Of a stretch of DNA of 64,000 bases, positions 44,718 to 53,406 are shown piece after piece. The DNA is from Roseovarius salincola (GTDB lineage Bacteria > Pseudomonadota > Alphaproteobacteria > Rhodobacterales > Rhodobacteraceae): contig NZ_JAPTNL010000002.1 in the NCBI RefSeq assembly GCF_026891095.1, positions 310,001 through 374,000 on the forward strand. The letters run 5' to 3'. The translations under genes and the position numbers were made by a program. The notes beneath the pieces were generated by a model that saw only the letters and a list, made by a program, of their open reading frames with translations, did no database searches and had not been told where the DNA came from. How positions within the stretch are numbered: position 1 is the first letter of the stretch; each line of letters opens with the position of its first letter.

Positions 44718-45176
44718 TCAGACGGGCAGGGCGGTGGTGTTGAAGACCGTGCGCAGCGCGAAGCTGGATTGCATCTTGGCCACACTGGGCAGGCGCGTGA
44801 GATACTGGCGGTGGATACGGGCGAAATCCTCGGTGCTTTCGGCGACCACCTTGAGGATGTAATCCGCCGCACCCGCCGTCAGGTGGCATTCCAGCACATC
44901 GGGAATCCGCGCCACCGCCTTTTCAAAGGCTTCCAGCACCTCGTCGGCTTGCGTGGCCAGCGTGATCTCGACAAAGATGGTGGCGGAGACACCCAGCTTG
45001 CGGGCATCCAGAAGGGCCACATAATCGCGGATATAGCCTTCGGCCTCGAGCCGCTGCACCCGGCGATGACAGGCGCTGGCCGATAGGTTCACATGCTCGG
45101 CGAGGTCCGCATTCGAGATACGCCCGCGCCGCTGAAGCAGTTCGAGCAAGCGACGATCCATCGCGTCCAGGGCCAT
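44718..45176 (-). CDS. Lrp/AsnC-family regulator divergent from alanine dehydrogenase
   Basis: 152 residues from ATG 45176 (GAAAGG upstream; an ATG at 45194 is in frame). HTH: ISNADLAEHVNLSASACHRRVQRLEAEGYI; RAM domain with LGVSATIFVEITL and LTAGAADYILKVVAE. It is divergent from ald, as with AldR/BkdR-type regulators that respond to alanine and activate its dehydrogenase. A TGTGAA/TTCACA repeat (45210-45226) lies in the shared 137-bp promoter region. Confidence 0.9.
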   Translation of the reverse strand: MALDAMDRRLLELLQRRGRISNADLAEHVNLSASACHRRVQRLEAEGYIRDYVALLDARKLGVSATIFVEITLATQADEVLEAFEKAVARIPDVLECHLTAGAADYILKVVAESTEDFARIHRQYLTRLPSVAKMQSSFALRTVFNTTALPV

Positions 45177-45209
45177 TTGAGCAATACCTTTCACCTATGG
45201 GGCGGACAT

Positions 45210-45226
45210 TGTGAAGGATATTCACA
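45210..45226. promoter_or_regulatory. inverted repeat between the Lrp gene and ald
   Basis: TGTGAA-GGATA-TTCACA, 6-bp arms with a 5-nt spacer, 34 bp from the Lrp start and about 90 bp from ald. It is a candidate binding site for the divergent Lrp-family protein. Confidence 0.55.
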
Positions 45227-45313
45227 AAAACCGTATTTTTGCGAGGGAAATTTCAAAGCAATTGCGCGGCGGTTGCGGCATTCTCCGCGCATCATCATGG
45301 GAGGGATTCGCAC

Positions 45314-46432
45314 ATGAAAATCGGTTGCCCGACAGAGATCAAGCCGCAGGAATTTCGCGTCGGCATGACGCCCAATGCCGCGCAGGAGGCCGTGGGCCAT
45401 GGCCATGAGGTGTTCATCCAGGCCGGCGCCGGGATGGGCGCGGGGTTCGAGGATGATGCCTATGTCGCCGCTGGCGCGCGCATCATCGACACCGCAGCAG
45501 AGATCTTCGCCACCTGCGAAATGATCGTGAAGGTGAAGGAGCCCCAGCCCGGCGAGCGCAAGATGCTGCGCGAGGGGCAGTTGCTGTTCACCTATCTGCA
45601 CCTTGCCCCCGATCCCGCCCAGACACATGACCTGCTGGAATCGGGCTGCACGGCGATCGCCTATGAGACCGTGACCGACCGCAATGGCGGCCTGCCGCTG
45701 CTGGCGCCGATGTCCGAGGTGGCGGGCCGTCTGGCGCCGCAGGTCGGCGCATACACGCTGCAAAAGGCCAATGGCGGGCGCGGTGTGCTGATGGGCGGCG
45801 TGCCCGGTGTCGGCCCCGCCAAGGTGGTCGTGATCGGCGGCGGCGTGGTGGGCACCCATGCGGCGCGCATCGCCGCGGGCATGGGGGCGGATGTCACCGT
45901 GCTCGACCGCTCGCTGCCGCGCCTGCGCTATCTTGACGACGTGTTCGGCGACGCCTTCAACACCGGCTATTCCTCGGCCGGCCTTCTGGCCGAGCATCTG
46001 ACCGAGGCCGACATGGTGATCGGGGCGGTCCTGATCCCCGGCGCCGAGGCCCCCAAGCTGGTGCGCCGCGATCAGTTCCCGTCGATGAAGCCCGGCGCGG
46101 TGCTGGTGGATGTGGCCATCGACCAGGGCGGCTGTTTCGAGACATCGAAAGCGACCACCCATGCCGATCCGATCTACGAGGTGGACGGGATCATGCATTA
46201 CTGCGTGGCCAACATGCCGGGCGCCGTGGCGCGCACCTCGACCATCGCGCTGGGCAATGCGACCATGCCTTTCATGCTGGCGCTGGCCGACAAGGGCTGG
46301 AAACAGGCCTGCGCGGATGATCCGCACTTGTTGAACGGCCTCAATGTCCATGCCGGGCAGCTGACCTATTACGCGGTCGGCAAGGCGCTGGGCATCGACG
46401 TGATCTCGCCCGAGAAGATCATCAAGAGCTGA
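45314..46432 (+). CDS. ald: alanine dehydrogenase
   Basis: NAD-dependent interconversion of L-alanine and pyruvate plus ammonia. 372 residues from ATG 45314 (GGGAGGG upstream). Catalytic Lys75 lies in VKVKEP and His96 in YLHLA. Rossmann segment [30 protein letters not shown], and the [19 protein letters not shown] region of the family. Controlled in all likelihood by the divergent Lrp-type protein. A strong terminator follows. Confidence 0.96.
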   Translation: MKIGCPTEIKPQEFRVGMTPNAAQEAVGHGHEVFIQAGAGMGAGFEDDAYVAAGARIIDTAAEIFATCEMIVKVKEPQPGERKMLREGQLLFTYLHLAPDPAQTHDLLESGCTAIAYETVTDRNGGLPLLAPMSEVAGRLAPQVGAYTLQKANGGRGVLMGGVPGVGPAKVVVIGGGVVGTHAARIAAGMGADVTVLDRSLPRLRYLDDVFGDAFNTGYSSAGLLAEHLTEADMVIGAVLIPGAEAPKLVRRDQFPSMKPGAVLVDVAIDQGGCFETSKATTHADPIYEVDGIMHYCVANMPGAVARTSTIALGNATMPFMLALADKGWKQACADDPHLLNGLNVHAGQLTYYAVGKALGIDVISPEKIIKS

Positions 46433-46456
46433 TATCGCGCCTTGCGCGGATGGATG

Positions 46457-46486
46457 CGGGCCGCCCTCAGCCGGGCGGCCCGTTTT
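46457..46486 (+). terminator. rho-independent terminator after ald
   Basis: CGGGCCGCCC (46457-46466) pairs with GGGCGGCCCG (46473-46482), then TTTT. Confidence 0.9.
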
Positions 46487-46557
46487 CGTTGCGGTGGCGA
46501 AATGGCTTGAGGCATGGGCGCCGCCCCGCTAGATCATCCCGCAAAGGAGCGCAGACC

Positions 46558-47661
46558 ATGAGCCTCAACACTTTCGGACATCTGTTTCGCGTCACGACCT
46601 GGGGTGAAAGCCACGGGCCTGCGCTGGGCGCGACGGTGGATGGCTGCCCGCCGGGGATCGCGATTGACGAGGCGTTCCTTCAGAAATGGCTCGACAAGCG
46701 CCGGCCCGGCCAGAACAAGAACACCACCCAGCGGGATGAACCCGACGCGGTGCGCATCCTGTCGGGCGTGTTCGAGGGGCAGACCACCGGCACGCCGATC
46801 CAGCTGATGATCGAGAATACCGACCAGCGCTCGCGCGATTATGGCGAGATTGCCCGGACCTTCCGCCCGGGCCATGCCGATATCACCTATCACCTGAAAT
46901 ACGGGCTGCGCGATTATCGCGGCGGCGGGCGCAGTTCGGCGCGCGAAACGGCGGCGCGGGTGGCGGCCGGTGGCGTGGCGCGTGCGGCGCTTGATGCGCT
47001 GGTGCCGGGGATCGCGATCAAGGGCTACATGACGCGCATGGGCGATATGGTGATCGACCGTGACCGGTTCGACTGGAACGCGATCGACGGCAATGATTTC
47101 TGGATTCCCGATGCCGGGGCCGCCCCCGAATGGGAGGCCTATCTGAAAAAGCTGCGCAAGGACAAGAACTCGGTCGGGGCCGAGATCGAGCTGGTCGCGC
47201 GCGGCTTGCCCGCGGGGCTTGGCGCGCCGGTCTATGGCAAGCTTGATACCGACCTCGCCGCGGCGATGATGTCGATCAACGCCGTCAAGGGTGTCGAGAT
47301 CGGCGAGGGTATGGCCGCCGCGCGCCTGACCGGGACGCAGAACGCCGATGAGATATTCATGGGCGAGCATGGCCCGGAATTTTCATCGAACCATGCCGGG
47401 GGCATTCTTGGCGGGATATCGACCGGGCAGGAGGTGGTGGTGCGTTTCGCCGTCAAGCCGACCTCGTCGATCATGACGCCGCGCCGCTCGATCCGCATGG
47501 ATGGCAGCCCGACCGAAGTGGTCACCAGGGGCCGCCATGACCCTTGCGTAGGTATCCGCGCCGTGCCGGTGGGCGAGGCGATGATGGCCTGCGTGGTGCT
47601 GGATCACCTGTTGCTGCATCGCGGACAGGTCGGCGAGGGGCCGCGCGGCAGCATCGGCTGA
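46558..47661 (+). CDS. aroC: chorismate synthase
   Basis: Last step of the shikimate pathway, EPSP to chorismate with reduced FMN. 367 residues from ATG 46558 (AAAGGAG upstream). Signatures: [35 protein letters not shown] and [21 protein letters not shown]. The C-terminal domain includes [17 protein letters not shown] and the end [20 protein letters not shown]. It is monocistronic in appearance. The DMT gene lies convergent 23 bp away. Confidence 0.97.
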   Translation: MSLNTFGHLFRVTTWGESHGPALGATVDGCPPGIAIDEAFLQKWLDKRRPGQNKNTTQRDEPDAVRILSGVFEGQTTGTPIQLMIENTDQRSRDYGEIARTFRPGHADITYHLKYGLRDYRGGGRSSARETAARVAAGGVARAALDALVPGIAIKGYMTRMGDMVIDRDRFDWNAIDGNDFWIPDAGAAPEWEAYLKKLRKDKNSVGAEIELVARGLPAGLGAPVYGKLDTDLAAAMMSINAVKGVEIGEGMAAARLTGTQNADEIFMGEHGPEFSSNHAGGILGGISTGQEVVVRFAVKPTSSIMTPRRSIRMDGSPTEVVTRGRHDPCVGIRAVPVGEAMMACVVLDHLLLHRGQVGEGPRGSIG

Positions 47662-47684
47662 GGCGCTGATTCGTTTTGCGGCCT

Positions 47685-48560
47685 TCAGGCGCGCACCTGT
47701 TTCTGGCGCGACAGTTGCACCGCAAGGATGCCCAGCGTCACCACCGCGACGCCCAGTATGTCCCATGGCCCCAGCTTTTCGCTCAGCACCAGCGCGGCGA
47801 TCAGCACCCCGAGGAACGGATTGAGGAAGTGGAAGGTCGCGGCCTTGATCGCACCGATCCGATTGACCAGCTTGAACCAGACCAGCGTCGCCGCCAGGCC
47901 CGGTATGAGCGTGGTATAGACAAAGGCCGCGATCAGTTGCCAGCTCCAGTCGATTTCGATCGTCTCGGTCGCCAGGCCAGCAAGACCCAGAAAGAAACTG
48001 CCGACCAGCATCTGCAAGCCCACCACCATCAGGAAGTTCCCCCCCGATGTCGCCCCGCGCACCGACAGCGTGGCCAGCGTCAGCGCCAGCACCCCGCCCA
48101 CGCACAGCGCGACGCCGTAGATATCCGCGCCACCCTGAAGGCGCGAGCCCATGATGATCGCCACACCGATCAGCCCGGCCACCAGCCCCAGTCCGCCCAG
48201 CCAGCCACTGCGCTCGCCGAAGATGACCCAGCTTGCCAGCCCCACCATCAGCGGCATGGTCGAGGCGATGATCGTCGCCAGCGAGGCTTCGATGGTCTGC
48301 ATGGCAACGAAATTAAGCCCCAGATACAGGGCGTTCTGGCAAATCCCGAAGATGATCGTCGCGCGCCACTGGCCGCGCGTCAGATGCCAGCTCTGGCGCA
48401 GGGCCAGCGCGATCGCCACCCCGATCAGCCCCGAGATCAGGAATCGCAGGCTGAGCGCCGTCAGCGGCGGTGCGGCGGCCACGATGATCCGCGCCGAGGT
48501 GAAGGCGCTCGACCACATCACCGCAAAGGCCACACCCATCGCGATTGCCCGGATGTCCAT
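47685..48560 (-). CDS. EamA/DMT-superfamily membrane exporter
   Basis: 291 residues with ten predicted helices forming two EamA repeats: the first begins AMGVAFAVMWSSAFTSARIIV and the second GVALCVGGVLALTLATLSVRGA. The Pro-containing second-repeat end NPFLGVLIAALVLSEKLGPWDILGVAVVTLGI is typical. Likely exports an amino acid or metabolite; substrate unknown. Convergent with aroC. Upstream lies the HU terminator. Confidence 0.88.
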   Translation of the reverse strand: MDIRAIAMGVAFAVMWSSAFTSARIIVAAAPPLTALSLRFLISGLIGVAIALALRQSWHLTRGQWRATIIFGICQNALYLGLNFVAMQTIEASLATIIASTMPLMVGLASWVIFGERSGWLGGLGLVAGLIGVAIIMGSRLQGGADIYGVALCVGGVLALTLATLSVRGATSGGNFLMVVGLQMLVGSFFLGLAGLATETIEIDWSWQLIAAFVYTTLIPGLAATLVWFKLVNRIGAIKAATFHFLNPFLGVLIAALVLSEKLGPWDILGVAVVTLGILAVQLSRQKQVRA

Positions 48561-48577
48561 CGTCGTCGTCTCCTGAA

Positions 48578-48612
48578 ACTGAAAAGGGCCGCCCTGTCGG
48601 GGGCGACCCTTT
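48578..48612 (-). terminator. rho-independent terminator after the HU gene
   Basis: On the minus strand AAAGGGTCGCCCC faces GGGCGGCCCTTT with one mismatch, closed by a short loop and ending TTTT. It lies 25 bp past the HU stop. Confidence 0.8.
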
Positions 48613-48636
48613 CCGAAACTCGCGGTCTTTGCAAGG

Positions 48637-48924
48637 TCAGCCGTTGACGCTGTCCTTGAGGGCCTTCGCGATGGTCATCTTGACCACCTTGTCGGCGTCT
48701 TTCTTGATCTGCTCGCCCGTGGCGGGGTTGCGCACCATGCGCTCGGGGCGCTCGCGGCAGTAGATCTTGCCGACGCCCGGCAGGGTCACGGCGCCGCCGT
48801 TCGACACTTCGCGGGTGATGATGTTGATCACGGCGTCCAGTGCTGCATTGGCGGATTTCTTGTCGCTGCCCATTTCTTCTGCCAGGGCGGCGACGAGTTG
48901 GGTTTTGGTCATCGGTTTTGCCAT
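48637..48924 (-). CDS. hup: HU-family DNA-binding protein
   Basis: Nucleoid-associated protein, 95 residues, normal for HU. The N-terminus MTKTQLVAALAEEMGSDKKSANAALDAVINIITREV leads to the beta-arm region GVGKIYCRERPERMVRNPATGEQI, with the DNA-intercalating RNPATGE motif. The ATG at 48924 has GAAGGAGACC upstream; a Met at residue 5 is a second possible start. It has its own terminator, and its divergent-side neighbour is AMP nucleosidase. Confidence 0.93.
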   Translation of the reverse strand: MAKPMTKTQLVAALAEEMGSDKKSANAALDAVINIITREVSNGGAVTLPGVGKIYCRERPERMVRNPATGEQIKKDADKVVKMTIAKALKDSVNG

Positions 48925-49054
48925 TTCATGGTCTCCTTCAACTGCCCGGTCTTTGGGCCTCGTGTGCAGATTTTAACTGTATGTTGTGACCAAACACAAT
49001 GAATAGTGGGGAAAAGCAAGCCTTTTTCCTGCATTTTGAGGGGATTTCGCCGAT

Positions 49055-50536
49055 CTACAAGAAGGCGGTTTCGTTGAAACTGCGCAATTTCCGGCTATGG
49101 ATGCGCTCAAGCGGCATTTGCCGCAAGGTTTCAATGGCGCGGATGCCGATCATCAGGTGTCGTGCGACCTGTGTCTTGTAGAAATCCGAGGCCATGCCGG
49201 GCAGCTTCAATTCGCCATGCAGCGGCTTGTCGGACACGCATAAGAGCGTGCCATAAGGCACCCTGAAGCGAAAGCCGTTGGCCGCGATGGTCGCGCTTTC
49301 CATGTCCAGCGCGATGGCGCGCGACTGGCTCAGGCGCTGCACCGGCCCGGTCTGGTCGCGCAGCTCCCAGTTGCGGTTGTCAAGGCTGGCCACGGTGCCG
49401 GTGCGCATCAGCCGCTTGAGGTCATAACCTTCAAGCTGGGTTTCGGCCTCGACGGATTGTTCCAGCGCGATCTGGATCTCGGCCAGCGCCGGGATCGGCA
49501 CCCATGAGGGCAGGTCGGCATCCAGCACGCGATCCTCGCGCAGATAGGCATGGGCCAGCACGAAATCGCCCAGTTGCTGGGTGTTGCGCAGCCCGGCGCA
49601 ATGGCCGACCATGATCCAGGCATGCGGGCGCAGCACCGCGATATGGTCGGTCGCGGTCTTGGCGTTCGATGGGCCGACGCCGATATTGACCAGCGTGATC
49701 CCCGACCCGTTCTCGCGCTTGAGGTGAAAGGCAGGCATCTGCGGCTGCTTTTCGCAGGGGGGGATCACCTCGTCGGGGTCGGTGATCTGGGTGTTCCCGG
49801 TGCTGACGAAGGCGGTGTAGCCGCTGTCGGGGTCGGCCAGCATGCGCCGGGCATAGGCTTCGAATTCCGAGACGTAGAACTGGTAGTTGGTGAACAGCAC
49901 ATGGTTCTGGAAATGTTCGGGATCGGTGGCGGTGTAATGCGACAGCCGCGCCAGCGAGTAATCCACCCGCTGCGCGGTGAAGGGCGCCAGCGGCTCGCTC
50001 CCGTCGGCGCCGGGCTGAAAGGTGCCGTTGACGATGTCATCATTGGTGGTGCTGAGATCCGGAACATCGAAGATGTCGCGCAGCGTGAACTTTGCCGCGC
50101 CTTCCTGGGGCACGGTGATGCCGGGGTCGTTGGCGACGGCGAAATGGATCGGCATCGGCGTGTCGGAAACCCCGATGGTCACCGGAACACGGTGATTGTC
50201 CAGCAGCAGGCCGATTTGCTGGCGCAGGTAGTGGCGGAAAAGGTCGGGCCGCGTGATCGTGGTCGCGTGGGTGCCGGGCGCGGCGACATGACCAAAGCTC
50301 AGCCGGCTGTCCACCTGCGCATGGCTGGCGGTGGTGATGCGGATCTGGGGATAATAGGCGCGGATGCGCTGCGTGGGCAAAGCGCCACGCAGGGTATTGG
50401 CGAACTCGTCGCACAGGAACCGCGCCGCGCCCTCGTATAGCAGGATCAGCCGGTCGACCGCCGCGCGCGCGTCGCTGAAATCTTCGGGTCCGGGCAGGTC
50501 GGGTGTTCTGAACCCGGCGGGGCCGTCCGTCGCCAT
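49055..50536 (-). CDS. amn: AMP nucleosidase
   Basis: Cleaves AMP to adenine and ribose 5-phosphate. 493 residues from ATG 50536; the open frame to 50839 overlaps the divergent VOC gene. An N-terminal AMP-nucleosidase-specific domain (GFRTPDLPGPEDF, YYPQIRITTASHAQVDSRLSFGHV) precedes the phosphorylase-like catalytic domain (VNIGVGPSNAKTATDHIAVLRPHAWIMVGHCAGLRNTQQLGDFVLAHAYLRED, ALDMESATIAANGFRFRVPYGTLLCVSDKPLHGELKLPG). It may set the AMP/adenine balance. Divergent from the VOC/aldolase pair. Confidence 0.95.
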   Translation of the reverse strand: MATDGPAGFRTPDLPGPEDFSDARAAVDRLILLYEGAARFLCDEFANTLRGALPTQRIRAYYPQIRITTASHAQVDSRLSFGHVAAPGTHATTITRPDLFRHYLRQQIGLLLDNHRVPVTIGVSDTPMPIHFAVANDPGITVPQEGAAKFTLRDIFDVPDLSTTNDDIVNGTFQPGADGSEPLAPFTAQRVDYSLARLSHYTATDPEHFQNHVLFTNYQFYVSEFEAYARRMLADPDSGYTAFVSTGNTQITDPDEVIPPCEKQPQMPAFHLKRENGSGITLVNIGVGPSNAKTATDHIAVLRPHAWIMVGHCAGLRNTQQLGDFVLAHAYLREDRVLDADLPSWVPIPALAEIQIALEQSVEAETQLEGYDLKRLMRTGTVASLDNRNWELRDQTGPVQRLSQSRAIALDMESATIAANGFRFRVPYGTLLCVSDKPLHGELKLPGMASDFYKTQVARHLMIGIRAIETLRQMPLERIHSRKLRSFNETAFL

Positions 50537-50642
50537 GGGGCGTGTTCCTTCGCGTTGTTCGGATATCGCCCCTGCACGTTGACACGGCCACTGGCGGCGA
50601 TCAAGCTGATGGGCGAAACGGATGCGCGCGAACAGGACACCC

Positions 50643-51089
50643 ATGGATTTTGAAACCGTCACCCCCGAGGCGTTCGGCCGGTCGCTGCGCGGTTTCGGCT
50701 TCAATATCCTGGTCAGCGACGTGCCGCGCACGGCGGATTTCCTGACGGCGGTGTTCGGGCTGGAACTGCACCGGGTCAGCGCGGATTTCGCCATCGTGGC
50801 GCAAGGTGACAGCGTGATGCAGCTGCATGGCGATGGCACCTACCATTCCCATCCGCTGCGTGGGCTGCTACCGGAAAACCCGCCACGCGGCGCGGGGATC
50901 GAGATCAGGCTTTACGATTGCGACCCCGACGATGCCGCAGGCCACGCCGAGGCGGCGGGCGGCACGATCCTGCAACCGCCCACCGACAAGCCGCACGGGC
51001 TGCGCGAGGCGGTGATCCTGTGCCGGGATGGCTATGCCTGGGTGCCTTCGCGCCCACTGAAAGACTTTGAACAAGGAGAAAGAACATGA
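50643..51089 (+). CDS. glyoxalase/VOC-superfamily protein
   Basis: 148 residues from ATG 50643 (ACAGGA upstream). A single VOC module pair: FNILVSDVPRTADFLTAVFGLELHRVSADFAIV, VMQLHGDGTYHSHPL, IEIRLYDCDPDDAAGHAEAAGGTILQPP, and the final VILCRDGYAWVPSRPL. Metal-ligand positions His and Glu are partly conserved. Coupled to the class II aldolase gene by an ATGA overlap (51086-51089), suggesting one small pathway with unknown substrate. Confidence 0.82.
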   Translation: MDFETVTPEAFGRSLRGFGFNILVSDVPRTADFLTAVFGLELHRVSADFAIVAQGDSVMQLHGDGTYHSHPLRGLLPENPPRGAGIEIRLYDCDPDDAAGHAEAAGGTILQPPTDKPHGLREAVILCRDGYAWVPSRPLKDFEQGERT

Positions 51090-51841
51090 GCGTGACGCAA
51101 CTGACCCCGAACCTCGATCACCGGGCCGAGCGGGTGGATCTTGCCGCCGCGTTTCGATGGGCCGCGCGGCTGAACATGCACGAGGCCGTTGCCAATCATT
51201 TCAGCCTGTCGGTCAATGATGACGGCACCCAGTTCCTGATGAACCCCAACCAGATGCATTTCGCCCGGATCAAGGCCAGCGACCTGATCCTTGTGGATGC
51301 CAACGATCCCGAGACGTTGCAGAGGCCCGGCGCGCCCGATCCCACCGCATGGGGGCTGCATGGCGGGCTGCACCGGCATTGCCCGCACGCGCGCTGCGCC
51401 ATGCATGTGCATTCGATCCATGCCACCGTGCTGGCCAGCCTTGCCGACAGCTCCCTGCCGCCGATCGACCAGAACTGCGCCACCTTCTTCAACCGCACCG
51501 TCATTGATGACGGTTACGGCGGGCTGGCCTTCGAGGATGAGGGCGAGCGTTGCGCGCGCCTGTTCGACGACCCGTCGCGCAAAGTGATGATCATGGGCAA
51601 TCACGGGGTGATGGTGATCGGCGACAGCGTGGCCGACACGTTCAACCGGCTCTATTATTTCGAGCGCGCCGCCGAGACCTATATCCGCGCGCTTCAGACC
51701 GGGCGCGAATTGCGTGTGCTGCCCGACGAAATCGCCGAAAAGACCGCGCGCGAACTCGAGTCCTATCCGGGGCAGGGCGAGCGCCACCTTGCGGAACTGC
51801 GCGCGATCCTGGATGCCGAGGGCTCGGATTACGCGGCTTAG
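51086..51841 (+). CDS. class II aldolase/adducin-family protein
   Basis: 251 residues. Class II aldolase fold: AARLNMHEAVANHFSL, the zinc ligands in MHVHSIHATVLASL and a third His in GNHGVMVIG. C-terminal helices ERAAETYIRALQTGRELRVL. It may act as an aldolase or decarboxylase on a sugar-acid or 3-oxo compound. Its start overlaps the VOC gene; the stop is 3 bp before the convergent transglycosylase stop, with no space for a terminator. Confidence 0.85.
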   Translation: MSVTQLTPNLDHRAERVDLAAAFRWAARLNMHEAVANHFSLSVNDDGTQFLMNPNQMHFARIKASDLILVDANDPETLQRPGAPDPTAWGLHGGLHRHCPHARCAMHVHSIHATVLASLADSSLPPIDQNCATFFNRTVIDDGYGGLAFEDEGERCARLFDDPSRKVMIMGNHGVMVIGDSVADTFNRLYYFERAAETYIRALQTGRELRVLPDEIAEKTARELESYPGQGERHLAELRAILDAEGSDYAA

Positions 51842-51843
51842 GC

Positions 51844-52335
51844 TCAGGCCGGGCGCAGGCCGGTTTCGACCAGCAGGCCCTTGCGCTTGGCCTCGTAGTA
51901 ATAGCCGCGCGCGTACCACATGATCGCGGCGTCCGGGTCGCCATCGGCCACCATGTAGGCGCCGCGCAGGTATTTGACCGCGTATTTCAGGTTGGTTTCC
52001 GCATCCAGCAGGTCGTCGGGCTGACCGCGAAACCCCATCGTCCGGGCGGTCTGGGGCAGGATCTGCAACAACCCGTAATAGGGGCCGTTGCGTGCCCAGG
52101 GGCGATGCGTGCTTTCGCGGATCGCCAGGCGATGCACCAGTGATCGGGGCACGTCGTAATGATCGGCATATTGGTTGATCAGGCGGCGCAGTTCCGGGGT
52201 CTCGTTGGGATAGAGCGGCGGCGCCATCATGTTGCGGGTGGCGGTCGTCGTAGTCTCGCGCGCGCCGCATCCGGCAAGTGCTGTGGCAAGGCCAAGGCCA
52301 AGAACGAGGGCGGAACGTCGGCTGTAACGCTGCAT
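51844..52335 (-). CDS. lytic transglycosylase-domain lipoprotein
   Basis: 163 residues from ATG 52335. The lipobox ALAGC gives an acylated Cys23, so the protein should be membrane-anchored in the periplasm. An SLT-like domain follows: DVPRSLVHRLAIRESTHRPWARNGPYYGLLQILPQTARTMGFRG, with the catalytic Glu74 in AIREST, and TNLKYAVKYLRGAYMVADGDPDAAIMWYARGYY. Cleaves peptidoglycan glycan strands. Short for the family, lacking extra domains. Confidence 0.88.
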   Translation of the reverse strand: MQRYSRRSALVLGLGLATALAGCGARETTTTATRNMMAPPLYPNETPELRRLINQYADHYDVPRSLVHRLAIRESTHRPWARNGPYYGLLQILPQTARTMGFRGQPDDLLDAETNLKYAVKYLRGAYMVADGDPDAAIMWYARGYYYEAKRKGLLVETGLRPA

Positions 52336-52467
52336 GAGGCCTCCGGGGTGCTTTGCCGTGTAATCTGCCCTGATCGGCGCGTGCGCGCCAGACTCTTTGC
52401 ACGCCATCCGCGAAAGATCGCCCATGCACCCCTTGCCTTCGCGCGCATGATGGCCAATTCATCCCTC

Positions 52468-53331
52468 ATGAACAGAACACTTCTTTCCTTTGGCCATGGT
52501 TACAGCGCGCGCGCGCTGGCGCGCCGTTTGCTGGATGCGGGCGGCTGGACAATCTATGGCACCACCCGCAGCCCCGAGAAGGCCGAGCGCCTGCGCGCCG
52601 AGGGCGTCAATCCGATCCTCTGGCCCGATGGCGACATGCAAAAGGCGTTCGGGGCCGCGACCCATATGCTGGTTTCTGCCGGACCCGATGGCGATGGCGA
52701 CCCGGTGCTGAACCATTGCCGCGACGAGATCGCCGCCATTGCACCTCGGCTGGAATGGGCCGGGTATCTGTCGACCACCGGCGTTTATGGCGACCATCAG
52801 GGCGATTGGGTCAACGAGGACACGCCGCTCACGCCCTCGACCCGGCGCGGCAAGATGCGTGTCGCGGCCGAAGCCGCATGGCGCGCGGTGCCCGGCTTGC
52901 CGCTGCATATCTTCAGGCTGGCCGGTATCTATGGCCCCGGTCGCGGCCCGTTCGAGAAGGTCCGCAAGGGCACCGCCCGCCGCATCGTCAAGCCGGGGCA
53001 GGTGTTCAGCCGCATCCATGTCGAGGATATCGCGCAGGTGCTGGAAGCCTCCATCGCGCGCCCCGACCCCGGCGCGGTCTATAATCTGTGCGATGACGAT
53101 CCCGCGCCGCCCCAGGACGTGATCGCCTTTGCCGCCGAGCTTCTGGGCCTGCCAGCGCCCCCCGAGGTGCCTTTCGATCAGGCCGAGATGAGCCCGATGG
53201 CGCGCAGTTTCTATGCCGAATCCAAGCGCGTCGACAACAGCCGCATCAAGCAGGATCTGGGTGTCCGGCTGGTCCATACCGATTACCGCTCGGGGCTGCG
53301 CGCGCTTTTGAAGGACAGCGGCGGCGCCTGA
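52468..53331 (+). CDS. NAD-dependent epimerase/dehydratase-like SDR protein (YeeZ type)
   Basis: 287 residues from ATG 52468; ATGs at 52447 and 52450 are in the neighbourhood and none has a clear ribosome site. The N-terminal motif LLSFGHGYSARALARRLL replaces the usual GxxGxxG by GHGYSA. The catalytic-like segment GYLSTTGVYGDHQGDWVNE has no standard YxxxK. Later HIFRLAGIYGPGRGPFE and SRIHVEDIAQVLEASI are extended-SDR features. Relatives include YeeZ-type proteins of unknown substrate. Divergent from the transglycosylase. Confidence 0.78.
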   Translation: MNRTLLSFGHGYSARALARRLLDAGGWTIYGTTRSPEKAERLRAEGVNPILWPDGDMQKAFGAATHMLVSAGPDGDGDPVLNHCRDEIAAIAPRLEWAGYLSTTGVYGDHQGDWVNEDTPLTPSTRRGKMRVAAEAAWRAVPGLPLHIFRLAGIYGPGRGPFEKVRKGTARRIVKPGQVFSRIHVEDIAQVLEASIARPDPGAVYNLCDDDPAPPQDVIAFAAELLGLPAPPEVPFDQAEMSPMARSFYAESKRVDNSRIKQDLGVRLVHTDYRSGLRALLKDSGGA

Positions 53332-53406
53332 CGCGATGTGTCGCGGCGGGTGAGGTGTTTTAACCCATGGCATCGATTCCTCTAGTCGCTAAGCTGACCT
53401 TTTGAG

